Source: Aspidapion aeneum (Eukaryota > Arthropoda > Insecta > Coleoptera > Brentidae). Taken from it: DNA of 64,000 nucleotides. The notes below the pieces were generated by a model. That model did no database searches and was not told the DNA's origin. It saw only the letters and a list, made by a program, of their open reading frames with translations. Both the position numbers and the translations under genes were made by a program. This document shows, one piece after another, positions 53,149 through 63,924 of the stretch. How positions within the stretch are numbered: position 1 is the stretch's first letter; the number at the start of each line of letters is the position of its first letter. The stretch covers positions 131,209,140 through 131,273,139 of the forward strand of contig OY755039.1 of NCBI GenBank assembly GCA_963576565.1, in the 5' to 3' direction.

Positions 53149-53614
53149 TCAGTGTGGAGTGGTTTTTAAAGGTTTTTCCTCGTGAGGAAATTGATACTTT
53201 TGTGAATCAAACTCACAGTAGATACTAACTCAAAAGTGAAAACGCGTACAAGTAAAACTATAGTGCAGTAAAAACTTCCACACAAATAGACACACAGTTT
53301 TGTGCTTTTTCGGTCACAGTCACGCACGTTTATTGCGAATTTATTAGTTCTAAGTTATTCTTTTTGTAAATCTTCTTTTTTGAGGAATCAACATCAAAAT
53401 TATTAAGTGTTAATTTTTGTGAAAAAAATTTTAATTTTGTAGAAAATTGTAGTTTATGCATGGGTTATTTATTTACTGGACTAAAATGTTATAAGCATTT
53501 CGAATGTCTTATTTAAAAAATAACCAAAATTAAATCGGTCCAGTTGTGTTTAAGATATCAGCGGATTTGTGCTAAATCTGAAGGGACCCCAAATATAGAC
53601 AGCCCACCCTTTTT
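53149..53614. other. Intergenic AT-rich sequence
   Basis: No gene or repeat was recognised in this stretch. Confidence 0.3.
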
Positions 53615-53707
53615 CAAGCGCGGATTTGAGGGGGGGTAACGTGGTAATTACCCACCCACCCAAATAATTATTACCTCCACCTAGATTTTGACCCAGATCC
53701 GCGCTTG
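53615..53707. mobile_element. 93-bp MITE with CAAGCGCGGAT ends
   Basis: The ends are CAAGCGCGGATTTG and its inverse (CAGATCCGCGCTTG). Flanks CCCTTTTT and CCTTTTTT are a near-match 8-bp duplication. It is a short relative of 53838-54204 and shows the uninterrupted GGGGGGGTAACGTGGTAATTAC sequence that is split there. Confidence 0.65.
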
Positions 53708-53837
53708 CCTTTTTTGCGATCCCTTCGAGTCCCCAAATACAAACCACTTTTTTAAGCCCCCGAAGTATATTTTTTTGAAGCCGTTCGGAGCCTCTTTACG
53801 CCCTCGGTGATCGCCGACTAGCCGACCTGGCCAGTCC

Positions 53838-54204
53838 CAAGCGCGGATTTAAGGGGGGCAGTGGCGTATATAGAAAAAAGTTTCGGGGTGGGCCCGATAC
53901 AGTTTTGGGGGGGCCCGAGACCTCATGAGGCTGTATTTTATGCTATTTAATGTTTGTATTCATGAAATGTGTGGAAAATATCCAAAAAAATCTTAGCTTA
54001 GGGGGGGCGCCCCCCCGTATATACGCCACTGAAGGGGGGTAACGTGGTAATTACCCCCCAGAAACAAAAATAATCACTTTTTGTTAAGAATTAAAGAGCA
54101 AACCCGAGAATTACCCTCCCCCCCTAGAAAAAAAATATATTACACATAGTATTTTCGTCCTCGACGTAATTACCCCCGTAGATTTTGACCCAGACCCGCG
54201 CTTG
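53838..54204. mobile_element. CAAGCGCGGAT MITE, split by a second MITE
   Basis: Ends CAAGCGCGGATTT and AGACCCGCGCTTG are flanked by GCCAGTCC and ACCAGTCC (7 of 8 matching). Inside is the 173-bp element 53859-54031. Without it this copy is about 185 bp. hAT-type by duplication length. Confidence 0.65.
53859..54031. mobile_element. 173-bp hAT-like MITE nested in another MITE
   Basis: The ends CAGTGGCGTATATAG and GTATATACGCCACTG are flanked on both sides by AAGGGGGG (53851-53858, 54032-54039). Relatives lie at 57980-58130 and 62961-63150. No coding. Confidence 0.8.
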
Positions 54205-54282
54205 ACCAGTCCGGGCCTGGAGTCAAATAACGGGACAGTTCCGTTGAAAACGGGACGTCCGGCAGACTTTAACTTTTAACAA

Positions 54283-54562
54283 CAGTGGCGGATCCAGAGG
54301 GGGGCACTAGGGGCACTTGCCCCCCCCCCCCCCCGAGAGTTTTTTGAATATACAAAAAATGAGTAAAAAGTAATGTTTTTGCTAATAAAAATTCAAAATT
54401 TTTGCCTGCGGCGCATGAAAGTGTCTATTGTTATTATCATCGAAATTACAACCACTAATTTAATAAAATGCTGCTTAAAAAAATATATACCGTTTTTTAC
54501 CAACAGAGAATGTCATCTAAAGTGCCCCCCCCCCCCGAGAAGCACCTCTGGATCCGCTCTTG
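54283..54562. mobile_element. 280-bp hAT-like MITE with perfect target duplication
   Basis: Starts CAGTGGCGGATCCAGAGG, ends CTCTGGATCCGCTCTTG, flanked by TTTAACAA on both sides (54275-54282, 54563-54570). C runs lie near both ends. The family's second copy is at 61742-62024. The open frame inside (MFLLIKIQNFCLRRMK) is shared by the two copies only partly and is probably not coding. Confidence 0.85.
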
Positions 54563-54570
54563 TTTAACAA

Positions 54571-54854
54571 ACCTTCGTCGTGGATTTTTACTACAAAATA
54601 ATTTTTGAACCTTTACCGTCAATTTTTGTATAAATAATTTTTAAACCCTTACCTTCAGCTTTTTTATAGACAGAACTATTCTTTCTATTCTTGAATTATC
54701 AAAGTTTTACCACGAATTTCTTAAAAATAAATCCGTGAGTTTTACCCTCACATCAAAAAAATTAAATTAAATCTAATACCATTGATGTTTGATGAAGGAT
54801 TCCATCCAACAACGCTAAAACCACGGATCACCAATTTGTTTGGTTATTCGTGCT
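54571..54854. other. Intergenic AT-rich sequence
   Basis: No recognisable feature between the MITE and the next possible element. Confidence 0.3.
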
Positions 54855-56095
54855 AAAACCTTTACAGCGGTATTTACTAAGATGGTTTAAGGTTTAAGTT
54901 TAACTTTTAGTTTATCTTTTGTGAAACGTTTTAACTGAATTTCTTTTAATCTTAATAAAAGTTAATGGAATTTTGGACTAATTATGACTACATAGGTTAT
55001 ATCGCAATGGCAAACAACCGGTTTAAATAAGAATCTACAAGGATTTCGTAAAAAAATTGAAAAAACGGAAAAGAAATGGTTTAAACTATAGGTTTAAGTT
55101 TGTAGGAAACGAGGTTTAAGTGAAAATGCAGCGATATTTAAGTGAATTACTTACATGTTTCAATTTACACTTACTTCCCAAACTTGACATTGTCGGAAAA
55201 TGTGTTCTAATTTCGTAATTTTTATTATATAACTTGCACAACAAAGCGAAACTGAAAAATAAATTTTTAAATTTATTAAAATGACGTAAAAGTGACTTGA
55301 CTGACACTTGCTGGACTAAGTACTGGGATTGTCATCTGCTGTCATCTCGGTGCACGTACATCTTAAATATATCTGTATGGCTAGAGCGTATTAAAACCAT
55401 TAATGGAAAATGACTGCTACAATAAATAAATAAAAACATTTTATTTTAAAGATTATTTGCAAATAAACAAATCGCGTGTGAGTTTATTTGGATTTTAATC
55501 TGAAGATCGTTTTTTTTACTTTCCTCGTCAAGGCAAATATCGTTTAAAAGCTACATGCTAAAATATAAAAGAGATATGAGAATTTAGTACTAAATGGTTT
55601 ATCCAGCCTTGTGTACATTGCCCTAAAAAACTCGCTCTAAAAGTTAATTGAAGCTAAAAATCGTATAAAATTTTGTCATATCGTTCCTAAATATGATCAA
55701 ATTTTACATTTTTAACAAATAAATTAACAAAAACGTAATTGTTTTCAAGTTACAATGAAATAAACCACCCCCCGTAGGTAGTTTAAAATTTAGGACGATT
55801 TTTAGTTGGAAGAAGAGAAGAGAAGTCTAAATTAGACAGTTGTAGAAAAATCAGTTTTCCATGTTTTCTTCTTTTTTCCGGTCTATATGGTCCATTTCAA
55901 GAACAAATCGTCTTAAATTTCAATTTTTAGGACATTTTATCGTCCGTACAGGTAAAAATACCAAATCAATTGCGGCCTGTTTCGGCAAAAAATCAATTTT
56001 TCCAAACCAATTCACATTTAAATTTTAAACCTAAACCTTAAACTTAAACCAAAACCTAGACTAAAACTTACGCCTTAGTAAATACTGGTGTTAAA
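54855..56095. repeat. Possible element with CAGYGGTATTTACTAAG-type inverted ends
   Basis: ACAGCGGTATTTACTAAGAT near 54866 is mirrored by CTTAGTAAATACTGG near 56075, and GGTTTAAGTTTAA-type runs follow on both sides. The pairing is short and the target duplication is not clear, so the limits are tentative. Inside is a copy of the repeat also seen at 61130-61445. Confidence 0.35.
55475..55805 (+). repeat. Dispersed repeat, copy 1 of 2
   Basis: Shares TTTACTTTCCTC, TTTATCCAGCCTTG(T/C)GTACATTG, CGTATAAAATTTTG and TTTAGGACGATTTTTA in the same order with 61130-61445. The copies are clearly diverged. No coding. Confidence 0.6.
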
Positions 56096-56153
56096 AATGA
56101 TTCCGGGAGCTGCTGCCACCTCGCGCCTGAATTTAACGTTACCACACACCTGT

Positions 56154-56423
56154 TATATAAAGTGGTTAATATACCTTGTTCAGGTGGGGGAGTTTGCTAT
56201 AGCAGCAACGAAGCTCGCTTTACGTAAAAACAAATGAACGGTCGAATATACCGCGCCTGCTACATTCGTGGCAAGTAATATTAATCTAACCCACACAATA
56301 TAATTGCTAGACGATATTATGACAAAGCATAGAAAAAAAAATTCCAATTTTTAAGTGATGAGTGATAGTGATAAAACGAAACAGTTGAACAAGCTTAAAA
56401 AATAATCGCACTTAAACGTCAGT
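56154..56423 (+). promoter_or_regulatory. Candidate promoter region of the bark-like gene
   Basis: A TATATAAAG lies at 56154-56162 and an arthropod initiator-like TCAGT at 56419-56423. Spacing is not that of one TATA/Inr pair, so only one, or neither, may be used. If the initiator is real the 5' leader would be about 400 bases with a short upstream open frame from an ATG near 56491. Confidence 0.2.
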
Positions 56424-56826
56424 GAGTCGTTCGAAACGGGTTTTATAAGAAACAAAGAACGATTAAAAACTTTGTTTACCAACTAACAAGGATGAAGAAA
56501 AATTTTAATTTAACGGATTTCTTAAACCACATAAACTAGATAGTGCCAATGTGTAAAATTAAAAAGAAAATCAAGATCAAGAGGTAGTCAAATTGGCTAG
56601 ATTGCTTGATTATTAAATCAAAGTATCTAGGTACTGCTTGCTGACAAGTTTAAAAGAAAAACCTAAAAATAACTTGGAATTAAACTAAAAAGCCTAACAA
56701 TAAATTAAAAAGTCTGATTGTACCTATCAAATATAAAAATAATTATAACAGTTAGCACCTAAGAAACAAGTGTTGTGATTTAACCAATTAAAGTGATTAT
56801 AATATTTAAGATATATTGAGGTTAAA

Positions 56827-57132
56827 ATGCTCAATATACTTCGGACGTTAGTGCTTTTTTTCGCTTTAAATTTGGTCTACGGACAAACAACAGACAACTT
56901 TTATAATGTAGCAACTAAACTTGAAAATGAAATAACTCAAACATCTCCCAGTGAACACCCCGGTGGAATAATTTCAAACGAAAAACTAATTTTTGCCAAA
57001 GCAAATAGTCCTTATTGGCTAAGAAATGACCTAATTGTAGAGCGAAATGCAGAACTAAAGATAGAGCCTGGGGTATCTATAAAATTTGAGCCCCAAGTCG
57101 GGATAACTGTTAGAGGAGTTCTTACTGCTGAG
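56827..57132 (+). CDS. bark: First coding exon of a Bark beetle/Anakonda-like protein
   Basis: The exon encodes 102 residues. MLNILRTLVLFFALNLVYGQ is a signal peptide (hydrophobic core, cleavage expected after GQ or before TTDN). Then come GGIISNEKLIFAKANSPYWL, NDLIVERNAELKIEPGVSIK and FEPQVGITVRGVLTAE. The pattern (D-L-x-V-E-R-x-A-x-L-x-I-E-P-G-V ... F-x-P-x-V-G-I-T-V-R-G-x-L) is what I remember from the first beta-helix repeats of Drosophila Bark, a large single-pass protein at tricellular junctions. The exon ends on a codon boundary at GAG before the donor GTAAGT. The frame beyond is intron. Later exons are outside the window or hidden beyond it. Confidence 0.65.
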
Positions 57133-57979
57133 GTAAGTGATGTGTTTTTAGAATTTTATGTCACGCCCAACCCAGTTTAAGGTTTTTATAATGAATTAAG
57201 CATCCATTAGATTAATTTATGTATTTAATTTCAATTTTTTCAATATTGGAATTGGTCAAAATGTAGTTTTTGGTAGTTTTATCAAGTTCTACTTATTAGA
57301 CTTATAATACCTAAATAGTAATTTTAATCAATCGCAAAAAGCTGATAACAGTTTATCAGGAATACAGTTTGCAGAGTTTTTTATTTTACCTTTCATCACC
57401 TATAATCCAGAAATTTACTCAATTGCAAATTATATCTAAATCACATAAGCAGCCTACTCCAAACCTTCTGTATAATACTGTGATTGATTAATTTCTTGAA
57501 ATAAATTCAGGTCGCCCTAGAAAGCTAGCAAAGTCGGTCATAAGAACAATTACTATCAAAATCTTGAAAATTTTTGGGTTATCAAACATAACTTAAATAA
57601 AAATCAGTACCTACCTACAAGATAGGTTACTGCAAGTTCAGGTGTGTAAGAGGATTAAAATAATAAATAACTTTCTTCTTATCTCTAGGTAAACCAAATA
57701 TATACCTACAGGTTGAAAAATAAATATATAAAATTACTGTAAAATAACACGACACTAACAAGGATAATATTACGTCCACTTTCTTTCATATCTAATAGAA
57801 AGGGACAAATATAATCTTAGTTGACTCCAAAGAAAGTCAGACCTGCCCTTGTACAAATTAAATGCCCTTTGTGTTGAATAAAGGGACACCTTGCGCAAGG
57901 TTGTCTGACTTTTGGGTCAGACGCAATTATATTTTTATTCTAATCGCTGAGGCAGGTAAAAATATACCTATAATGGTTG
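57133..57979. other. bark: Start of the first intron of the bark-like gene
   Basis: It begins with GTAAGT. There is no further exon with matching features in the window. AT-rich sequence with no recognisable element until the MITE at 57980. Confidence 0.45.
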
Positions 57980-58130
57980 CAGTGGCGCACCAAGGAATAT
58001 GTCTTGGGGGGCCGAAGCCTCATGATGTCGAATTTTAAGCTATTTTTTGTGTTTTTTTCTGAAATGTGTCGAAAATATGTGAAAAAATCTAAGGCTTTGG
58101 GGGGGGGCGAACCCCGACCGTAGCTTTTAG
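57980..58130. mobile_element. hAT-like MITE, left end clear, right end worn
   Basis: Begins CAGTGGCGCACCAAGGAATA, contains GGGGGGCCGAAGCCTCATGATG and GAAATGTGTCGAAAATATGT, and ends somewhere near 58130 after a G run. It is a relative of 53859-54031 and 62961-63150. No clean duplication was found. Confidence 0.5.
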
Positions 58131-58508
58131 TGGAATCTCATTGTTTATCCCCTGTAAGGTTTAGTGTGTTACTAATTCACGTTACAACCTATCGCATGGC
58201 GTCAAAATATCGATTTCGGAAAAAAATGGAATCTCATCGTTTTTCCACTGGACCCTTCATCTTTCAAAAACAGCCGCCTTTAAATAAAAATAAATATGTT
58301 TCTAGGAATCCCCAATTCAATAAAAAAGTAGAGTAAAAAAATATTTCTGGTTAGTATTAACTTGAAACTCAATTGATCGAGTCCGCCTTATATAAAGGGA
58401 TGGGGGTAATCCCCCCTCACTCCCCTTAATAGTGCTCTCGGACAGTATTTTCCTAATTATTTGCAAACTTGTAACTTGGCGGAAAACACCTTAGTAAAAA
58501 GTCCTCTC
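58131..58508. other. bark: Intron sequence
   Basis: Two occurrences of a GGAATCTCAT motif (58134, 58229) and short frames. No recognisable feature. Confidence 0.3.
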
Positions 58509-58801
58509 TTAAGGCCGCTTGACATGGTGCATGACGCGCTGCAAATTTTTGCAAGCAAAAAATTTCGGTCAAATTGTTGCCTGCAAAAAATCTTCTATTC
58601 GTTTGACATTGTGCATGGCCATGTATTGATTCCCCAGAATCTAGGTAAAAATTCCCCAGTTTGCATGCAAAAGAATGGCACCCGATAAAAATGGATTGCC
58701 TGCAACAATCAGCTGGATTTGTACTGCGCATGCACCTGGGCAAAATTTCATGCCATTTGCCTGCAAATTTTATTGTCATGCACCATGTCAAGCGGCCTTA
58801 A
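58509..58801. mobile_element. 293-bp MITE with TTAA ends
   Basis: TTAAGGCCGCTTGACATGGT and its inverse form 27-bp near-perfect inverted repeats ending in TTAA on both sides. TTAA duplications are used by piggyBac and Kolobok elements. The class is not settled. No coding capacity. Confidence 0.75.
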
Positions 58802-58820
58802 CGATGTATAACCCCCTGGG

Positions 58821-60675
58821 TTTCCCTATACTAAAAATCGATAAATGACGTAATCTCAACTCAATCAGTGGCTTTTTCGTATCTGTAGGACGCCACAATA
58901 CTGCAACTAGATTCTTTTTTTGATAAACTGTATAGTTCATAAACTATCAATTTTCAAAGTTTTGCCATTTTGGTCTTATTGGTTTCCCTATACTAACAAT
59001 CGCTAAATGACGTTTTTTGGAATCTCAACTCACTCAGTGGTTTTTTCGTATCTGTATGGCGCCACAATACTGGAACTCGGTGCTTTTTTTGATAAACTGA
59101 ATAGTTTGTAAAATATGAATTTTCAGTTTTGCCATTTTGGTCTTATGGGTTTCCCTATACTAAAAATCGCTAAATGACGTTTTCTGGAATCTCAACTCAC
59201 TCAGTGGTTTTTTCGTATCTGTATGACGCCACAATACTGCAACTCGGTGCTTTTTTTGATAAACTGTATAGTTTGTAAAATATGAATTTTTAAAGTTTTG
59301 CCATTTTGGTCTTATGGGTTTCCCTATACTAAAAATCGCTACATGACGTTTTTTGGAATCTCAACTCAATCAGTAGTTTTTTCGAATCTGTATGACGCCA
59401 CAATACTGCAACTCGGTGCTTTTTTCGATAAACTGTATAGTTTGTAAAATATGAATTTCCAAATTTTTGCCTCTTTGGTCTTATGAGTTTTCCAACACTA
59501 AAAATCGCTAAATGACGTTTTTTGGAATCTCAACTCAATCAGTAGTTTTTTCGAATCTGTATGACGCCACAATACTGCAACTCGGTGTTTTTTTTGATAA
59601 ACTGTATAGTTTCTAAAATATGAATTTTCAAAGTTTTGCCATTTTGGTCTTATGAGTTTCCTTATACTAAAAATCGCTAAATGAAGTTTTTTGGAATCTC
59701 AACTCAATCAGTAGTTTTTTCGTATCTGTATGATGCCACAATACTGCAACTCGGTGCTTTTTTTGATAAACTGTATAGTTTGTAAAATATAAATTTTCAA
59801 AATTTTGCCATTTTGGTCTTATGAGTTTCCCTATACTAAAAATCGCTAAATGACGTTTTTTGGAATCTCAACTCACTCAGTGGTTTTTTCGCATCTGTAT
59901 CACGCCACAATACTGCAACTCGGTGCTTTTTTTGATAAACTGTATAGTTTGTAAAATATGAATTTTCAAAGTTTTGCCATTTTGGTCTTATGGGTTTCCT
60001 TATACTAAAAATCGCTAAATGACGTTTTTTGGAATCTCAACTCAATCAGTAGTTTTTTCGAATCTGTATGACGCCACAATACTGCAACTCGGTGTTTTTT
60101 TTGATAAACTGTATAGTTTCTAAAATATGAATTTTCAAAGTTTTGCCATTTTGGTCTTATGAGTTTCCTTATACTAAAAATCGCTAAATGAAGTTTTTTG
60201 GAATCTCAACTCAATCAGTAGTTTTTTCGTATCTGTATGATGCCACAATACTGCAACTCGGTGCTTTTTTTGATAAACTGTATAGTTTGTAAAATATAAA
60301 TTTTCAAAATTTTGCCATTTTGGTCTTATGAGTTTCCCTATACTAAAAATCGCTAAATGACGTTTTTTGGAATCTCAACTCACTCAGTGGTTTTTTCGCA
60401 TCTGTATGACGCCACAATACTGCAACTCGGTGCTTTTTTTGATAAACTGTATAGTTTGTAAAATATGAATTTTCAAAGTTTTGCCATTTTGGTCTTATGG
60501 GTTTCCTTATACTAAAAATCGCTAAATGACGTTTTTTGGAATCTCAACTCACTCAGTGGGTTTTTCGTATCTCTATGACGCCACAATACTGCAACTCGGT
60601 GTTTTTTTTGATAAACTGTATAGTTTGTAAAATATGAATTTTCAAAGGTTTGCTATTTTGGTCTTATGGGTTTCC
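58821..60675. repeat. 169-bp satellite array, 11 units, with a 507-bp higher-order repeat
   Basis: Unit starts lie at about 58821, 58983, 59150, 59319, 59489, 59657, 59826, 59995, 60164, 60333, 60502 and end at 60671. Units contain GGAATCTCAACTCA(C/A)TCAGT, CTGTATGACGCCACAATACTGC and AACTCGGTGCTTTTTTTGAT. Three consecutive units (59489-59994) recur as a block (59995-60501) with shared private changes such as AAATGAAG and TGATGCC. Confidence 0.92.
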
Positions 60676-61129
60676 CTATAACACACCCCTCGAATCGAAC
60701 GGCGGCGAGACGGCTGTGGCGAATTTTCACGTACTTGAGTAAGGAATAAAATTTCATAGTTTGATTTGAAATTGCGGAGAAATTGTTATTGTGAGTAAAT
60801 CCAGCAACTAATAAATTGTTGATAAATGAATCACCATAATTTATAAATAAAACAGTTTGTTATCACTCACGCATTAGACAAGGCTAGTACACATTTTCTT
60901 GAATGCGTCATTCTAACGGTAAAGTATTAGGTGCATTCCATATCAACTCAGCCACCTTTTGCACTTCAAAGTTTTGATTTGAACTAAATTTGAGTTATGG
61001 CTAGCCCTATGCCTGCTTAGCCTTAGGACAGTATTTCTAAATTTTTCGGATATGATGTTCATAAGATACAGGGTGTCTAATGAGCAAATGTGCATTTGTC
61101 CTTCATGAATATAAATAATTAATTAAATT
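60676..61129. other. bark: Intron sequence after the satellite
   Basis: Starts with a non-repetitive CACCCCTCGAATCGAACGGC. No exon or repeat was recognised. Confidence 0.3.
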
Positions 61130-61445
61130 GGATTTTAGTCTTAATCTTGTTTTTTTTTACTTTCCTCCTCAAGAGAATATTCGGCCAAAAATGACATGCT
61201 CGAATATTAAACATATGAGAATTTACTACCAAACGGTTTATCCAGCCTTGCGTACATTGCCTTAAAAAAAAAACGCTCTAATAGCTAGTTGAAGCAAAAA
61301 GTCGTATAAAATTTTGCCATTTCGTACCAAGATATTATCAAGTTTTTTATTTTGAATAAAAAAATTAACAAAAACGTGATTGCTGTCAAGTTATAATCAG
61401 ATAAACAACCCCCCGAAGTAGTTTAATATTTAGGACGATTTTTAC
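61130..61445 (+). repeat. Dispersed repeat, copy 2 of 2
   Basis: Same-orientation relative of 55475-55805, about 5.6 kb away on the other side of the bark-like exon. Confidence 0.6.
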
Positions 61446-61741
61446 TCGGAATCCCATAACTTAAGGTACTAAAGTGAGTTTTATTTAAACCCTTAAAAAA
61501 CTTGCCTAGATTACCTAATTTTTAGTAATTTTTTGACACATTATTTTGTCTTGAATCATTTCGCTTATCGCAATGAGGTTTTAAATGCGCGGTGCGTTTA
61601 AATCTTTTCTTAAAAGTGCAAAATATATTTTTTCAAAATTTGTAAAACTGCCCAAAAATCACTATTTCAAAACCCTTACAATTAGATTTTTGCGTACAAT
61701 ATTTAATTTTTTTCCGATATAACTCTGCACCCCCTCCACAG
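61446..61741. other. bark: Intron sequence
   Basis: No recognisable content. Ends with CTCCACAG, the target duplication of the next MITE. Confidence 0.3.
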
Positions 61742-62024
61742 CAGTGGCGGATCCAGGGGAGGGGTACTAGGGGCACTTGCCCCCCCCCCCCGAGAATTTT
61801 TTGAATATACAAAAAATGAGTAAAAAGTAATGTTTTTGCTAATAAAAATTCAAAATTTTTGCTTGCGGCGCATGAAAGTGTCTATTGTTATTATCATCGA
61901 AATTACAACCACTGACTAATACAATTAAATACTGCTTAAAAAAATATATACCGTTGTTTACCAACAGAGAATGTCACCTAAAGTGCCCCCCCCCCCCCGA
62001 GAAGCACCTCTGGATCCGCCCTTG
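61742..62024. mobile_element. 283-bp hAT-like MITE, second copy, perfect target duplication
   Basis: Starts CAGTGGCGGATCCAGGGG, ends CTCTGGATCCGCCCTTG, flanked by CTCCACAG on both sides (61734-61741, 62025-62032). It closely resembles 54283-54562. Confidence 0.85.
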
Positions 62025-62032
62025 CTCCACAG

Positions 62033-62304
62033 ACTTAACGGCTTCAGGAAGTTTTAAATATTTTATATTTCCCCTTTATATTTAATACATTTCCGATAAA
62101 AAGAGCCCTTACGCGCTCATTAAAATCCACCGCAAATAAGCCAAAACAAGGGCTGGGGGTTGATTTCTTTTGCTAAAAATATGACTTGTGTGGTACTATA
62201 TTAAAGGTTCGGTTCGGTGTGCATTGAACAATTATAGTTTGCTTCCGTACCCGGGTGGCGGATAGGGGGTTATTTTCGCGGACCAAAATGGGTAATAATT
62301 ACAT
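62033..62304. other. bark: Intron sequence
   Basis: No recognisable content. Confidence 0.3.
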
Positions 62305-62405
62305 TAAACATTAATTGTGTGAGCTTAGATGCCCATAAATTGCCAGAGTATTTAACACGATCACCATAGCTCACACATCTATAGTTATAGTATACGTGTG
62401 AGCTA
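62305..62405 (-). mobile_element. DINE-1/Helentron-like element, terminal fragments only
   Basis: GTGTGAGCTTAGATGCCCATAAATTGCCAGAGTATTTAA is the inverse of the left end of copies 1 and 2, and AGCTCACAC...GTGTGAGCT at 62369-62404 is a terminal palindrome. The body is missing. Confidence 0.5.
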
Positions 62406-62606
62406 AAAATATATGTGTCAAATTGAAGAAAGCCGAAAGAGTTAGCTATAAAAAAAGTTTAAAAAAGTATCTGCGCATAACCGTTAAAAAAAAATCTCCT
62501 AGCGGAGAAAATAAACCTCTTAATTTTTTTAACTGAAAAATAAAATACTATTTTTTAGGACAGTAGAATTTCGCATTTTTCTCTGATGTTTTGAGGTTAA
62601 ATTAAA
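62406..62606. other. bark: Intron sequence
   Basis: No recognisable content. Confidence 0.3.
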
Positions 62607-62608
62607 TA

Positions 62609-63922
62609 CAGGGTGTTCGGCACATGAACCGTCAAAATTTTTTGGGATATTGTTGGGGTCATTTGCTACCTTTTCAACCTGGGAACTTGGGTCCTAAGAG
62701 TCACGGCTAAAGAGATATGAATTTTTAAATTTTTTTCTGAAATTATCCAAAATCCCACCTTTAAACCCTCGTAGCTTTTTATTAATGTCTGGAAAAGCAC
62801 CATTTTAAAAAAAATAATTCTGTAATCTTATGCTTCTTCAACTAATTAATAGATTTGTTAAAATTGATGTACCAAAGGGACATACGAGGTTTTGTATTGA
62901 AGAATATTAGTGATTTTGTGAAAGAAAATCAATTTCAAAATTAAAAATCAAAAAAAGTATCAGTGGCGCACCCAGGAATGTGTCTTGGGGGGGGCCCCGA
63001 CAGCTACGAAGCGCGCCCTCACAAAACTTGCGACCAAAAAAAAAAAAAGGTCATCATGTCTTTTCGCAACTACGCCACTGCTTGGGGTTGGGGGGGGGCC
63101 GAAGCCTCCTGATGTCAAATTTTAAGATATTTTTCATGTGTGCGCCCATGAAAGTATCGACAATTGAGTACTTCATTTTATTTTAAAAACTTCTTTAGTT
63201 GATTACCTTTCTAACGGTATGCTACACATTGATAAAAAAGAAACATTTCTGCTTTAAAATACGGATTTCCGTCAGGAGGGCGAGACTCGTTCGGAATTGG
63301 TAAGAAAAACAATTTGATGTTTATGATCGTTAACCTACTTAAACAAAAGTTAAACTTTTAGCAATAATGTATTGTGTTCTTTATTTATAAATTTTGTTCG
63401 AAACGATCATAAACAACAAATTGTTTTCCTTATCAAGTCCGAACGATTATTGCCCGTCTCACGGAATATCCGTATTTTAAAGCAGAATTGCTTTTTTTTA
63501 ATCAAAGTGTAGCATTCCGTTAGAAAGGTAATCAACTAGAGAAGTTTTTAAAAGAAAATGAAATTCTTAAGTGTAGATACTTTTTTAAATTTTTAATTTT
63601 GAAGTTGATTGTCTTTCACAAAATCACTAATGTTCTTTAATAAAAAACCTCGTATGTCCCTTTGGTACATAAATTTTAACAAATCTATTAATTAGTTGAA
63701 GTAGCATAAGATTACAGAATTATAAAAAAAAATGGTGCTTTTCCAGACATTAATAAAAAGCTTACGAGGGTTTAAAGGTGGGATTTTGGGTAATTTGAGA
63801 AAAAAAATTAAAAAATTCTTATATCTTTAACTCTAAGGACCCAAGTTCCAAGGTTGAAAAGGTAGCAAATGACCCCAACAATATCCCAAAAAAATTTGAC
63901 GGTTCATGTGCCGAACACCCTG
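62609..63922. mobile_element. 1.3-kb foldback element, TA-flanked, with an inserted MITE
   Basis: Ends CAGGGTGTTCGGCACATGAA and the inverse, between TA at 62607-62608 and 63923-63924. The arms of about 550-600 bp pair to near the centre (63330-63400), sharing TTTTTGGGATATTGTTGGGG and GGTAATCAACTA. The left arm alone carries an extra 190 bp (62961-63150). No coding capacity. Confidence 0.82.
62961..63150. mobile_element. hAT-like MITE inserted in one arm of the foldback
   Basis: Begins (C)AGTGGCGCACCCAGGAATG and ends TGTGCGCCCATG, flanked by AAAGTATC on both sides (62954-62961 and 63151-63158). The uninterrupted site exists in the opposite arm near 63575-63585. Related to 53859-54031 and 57980-58130. 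Confidence 0.75.
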
Positions 63923-63924
63923 TA

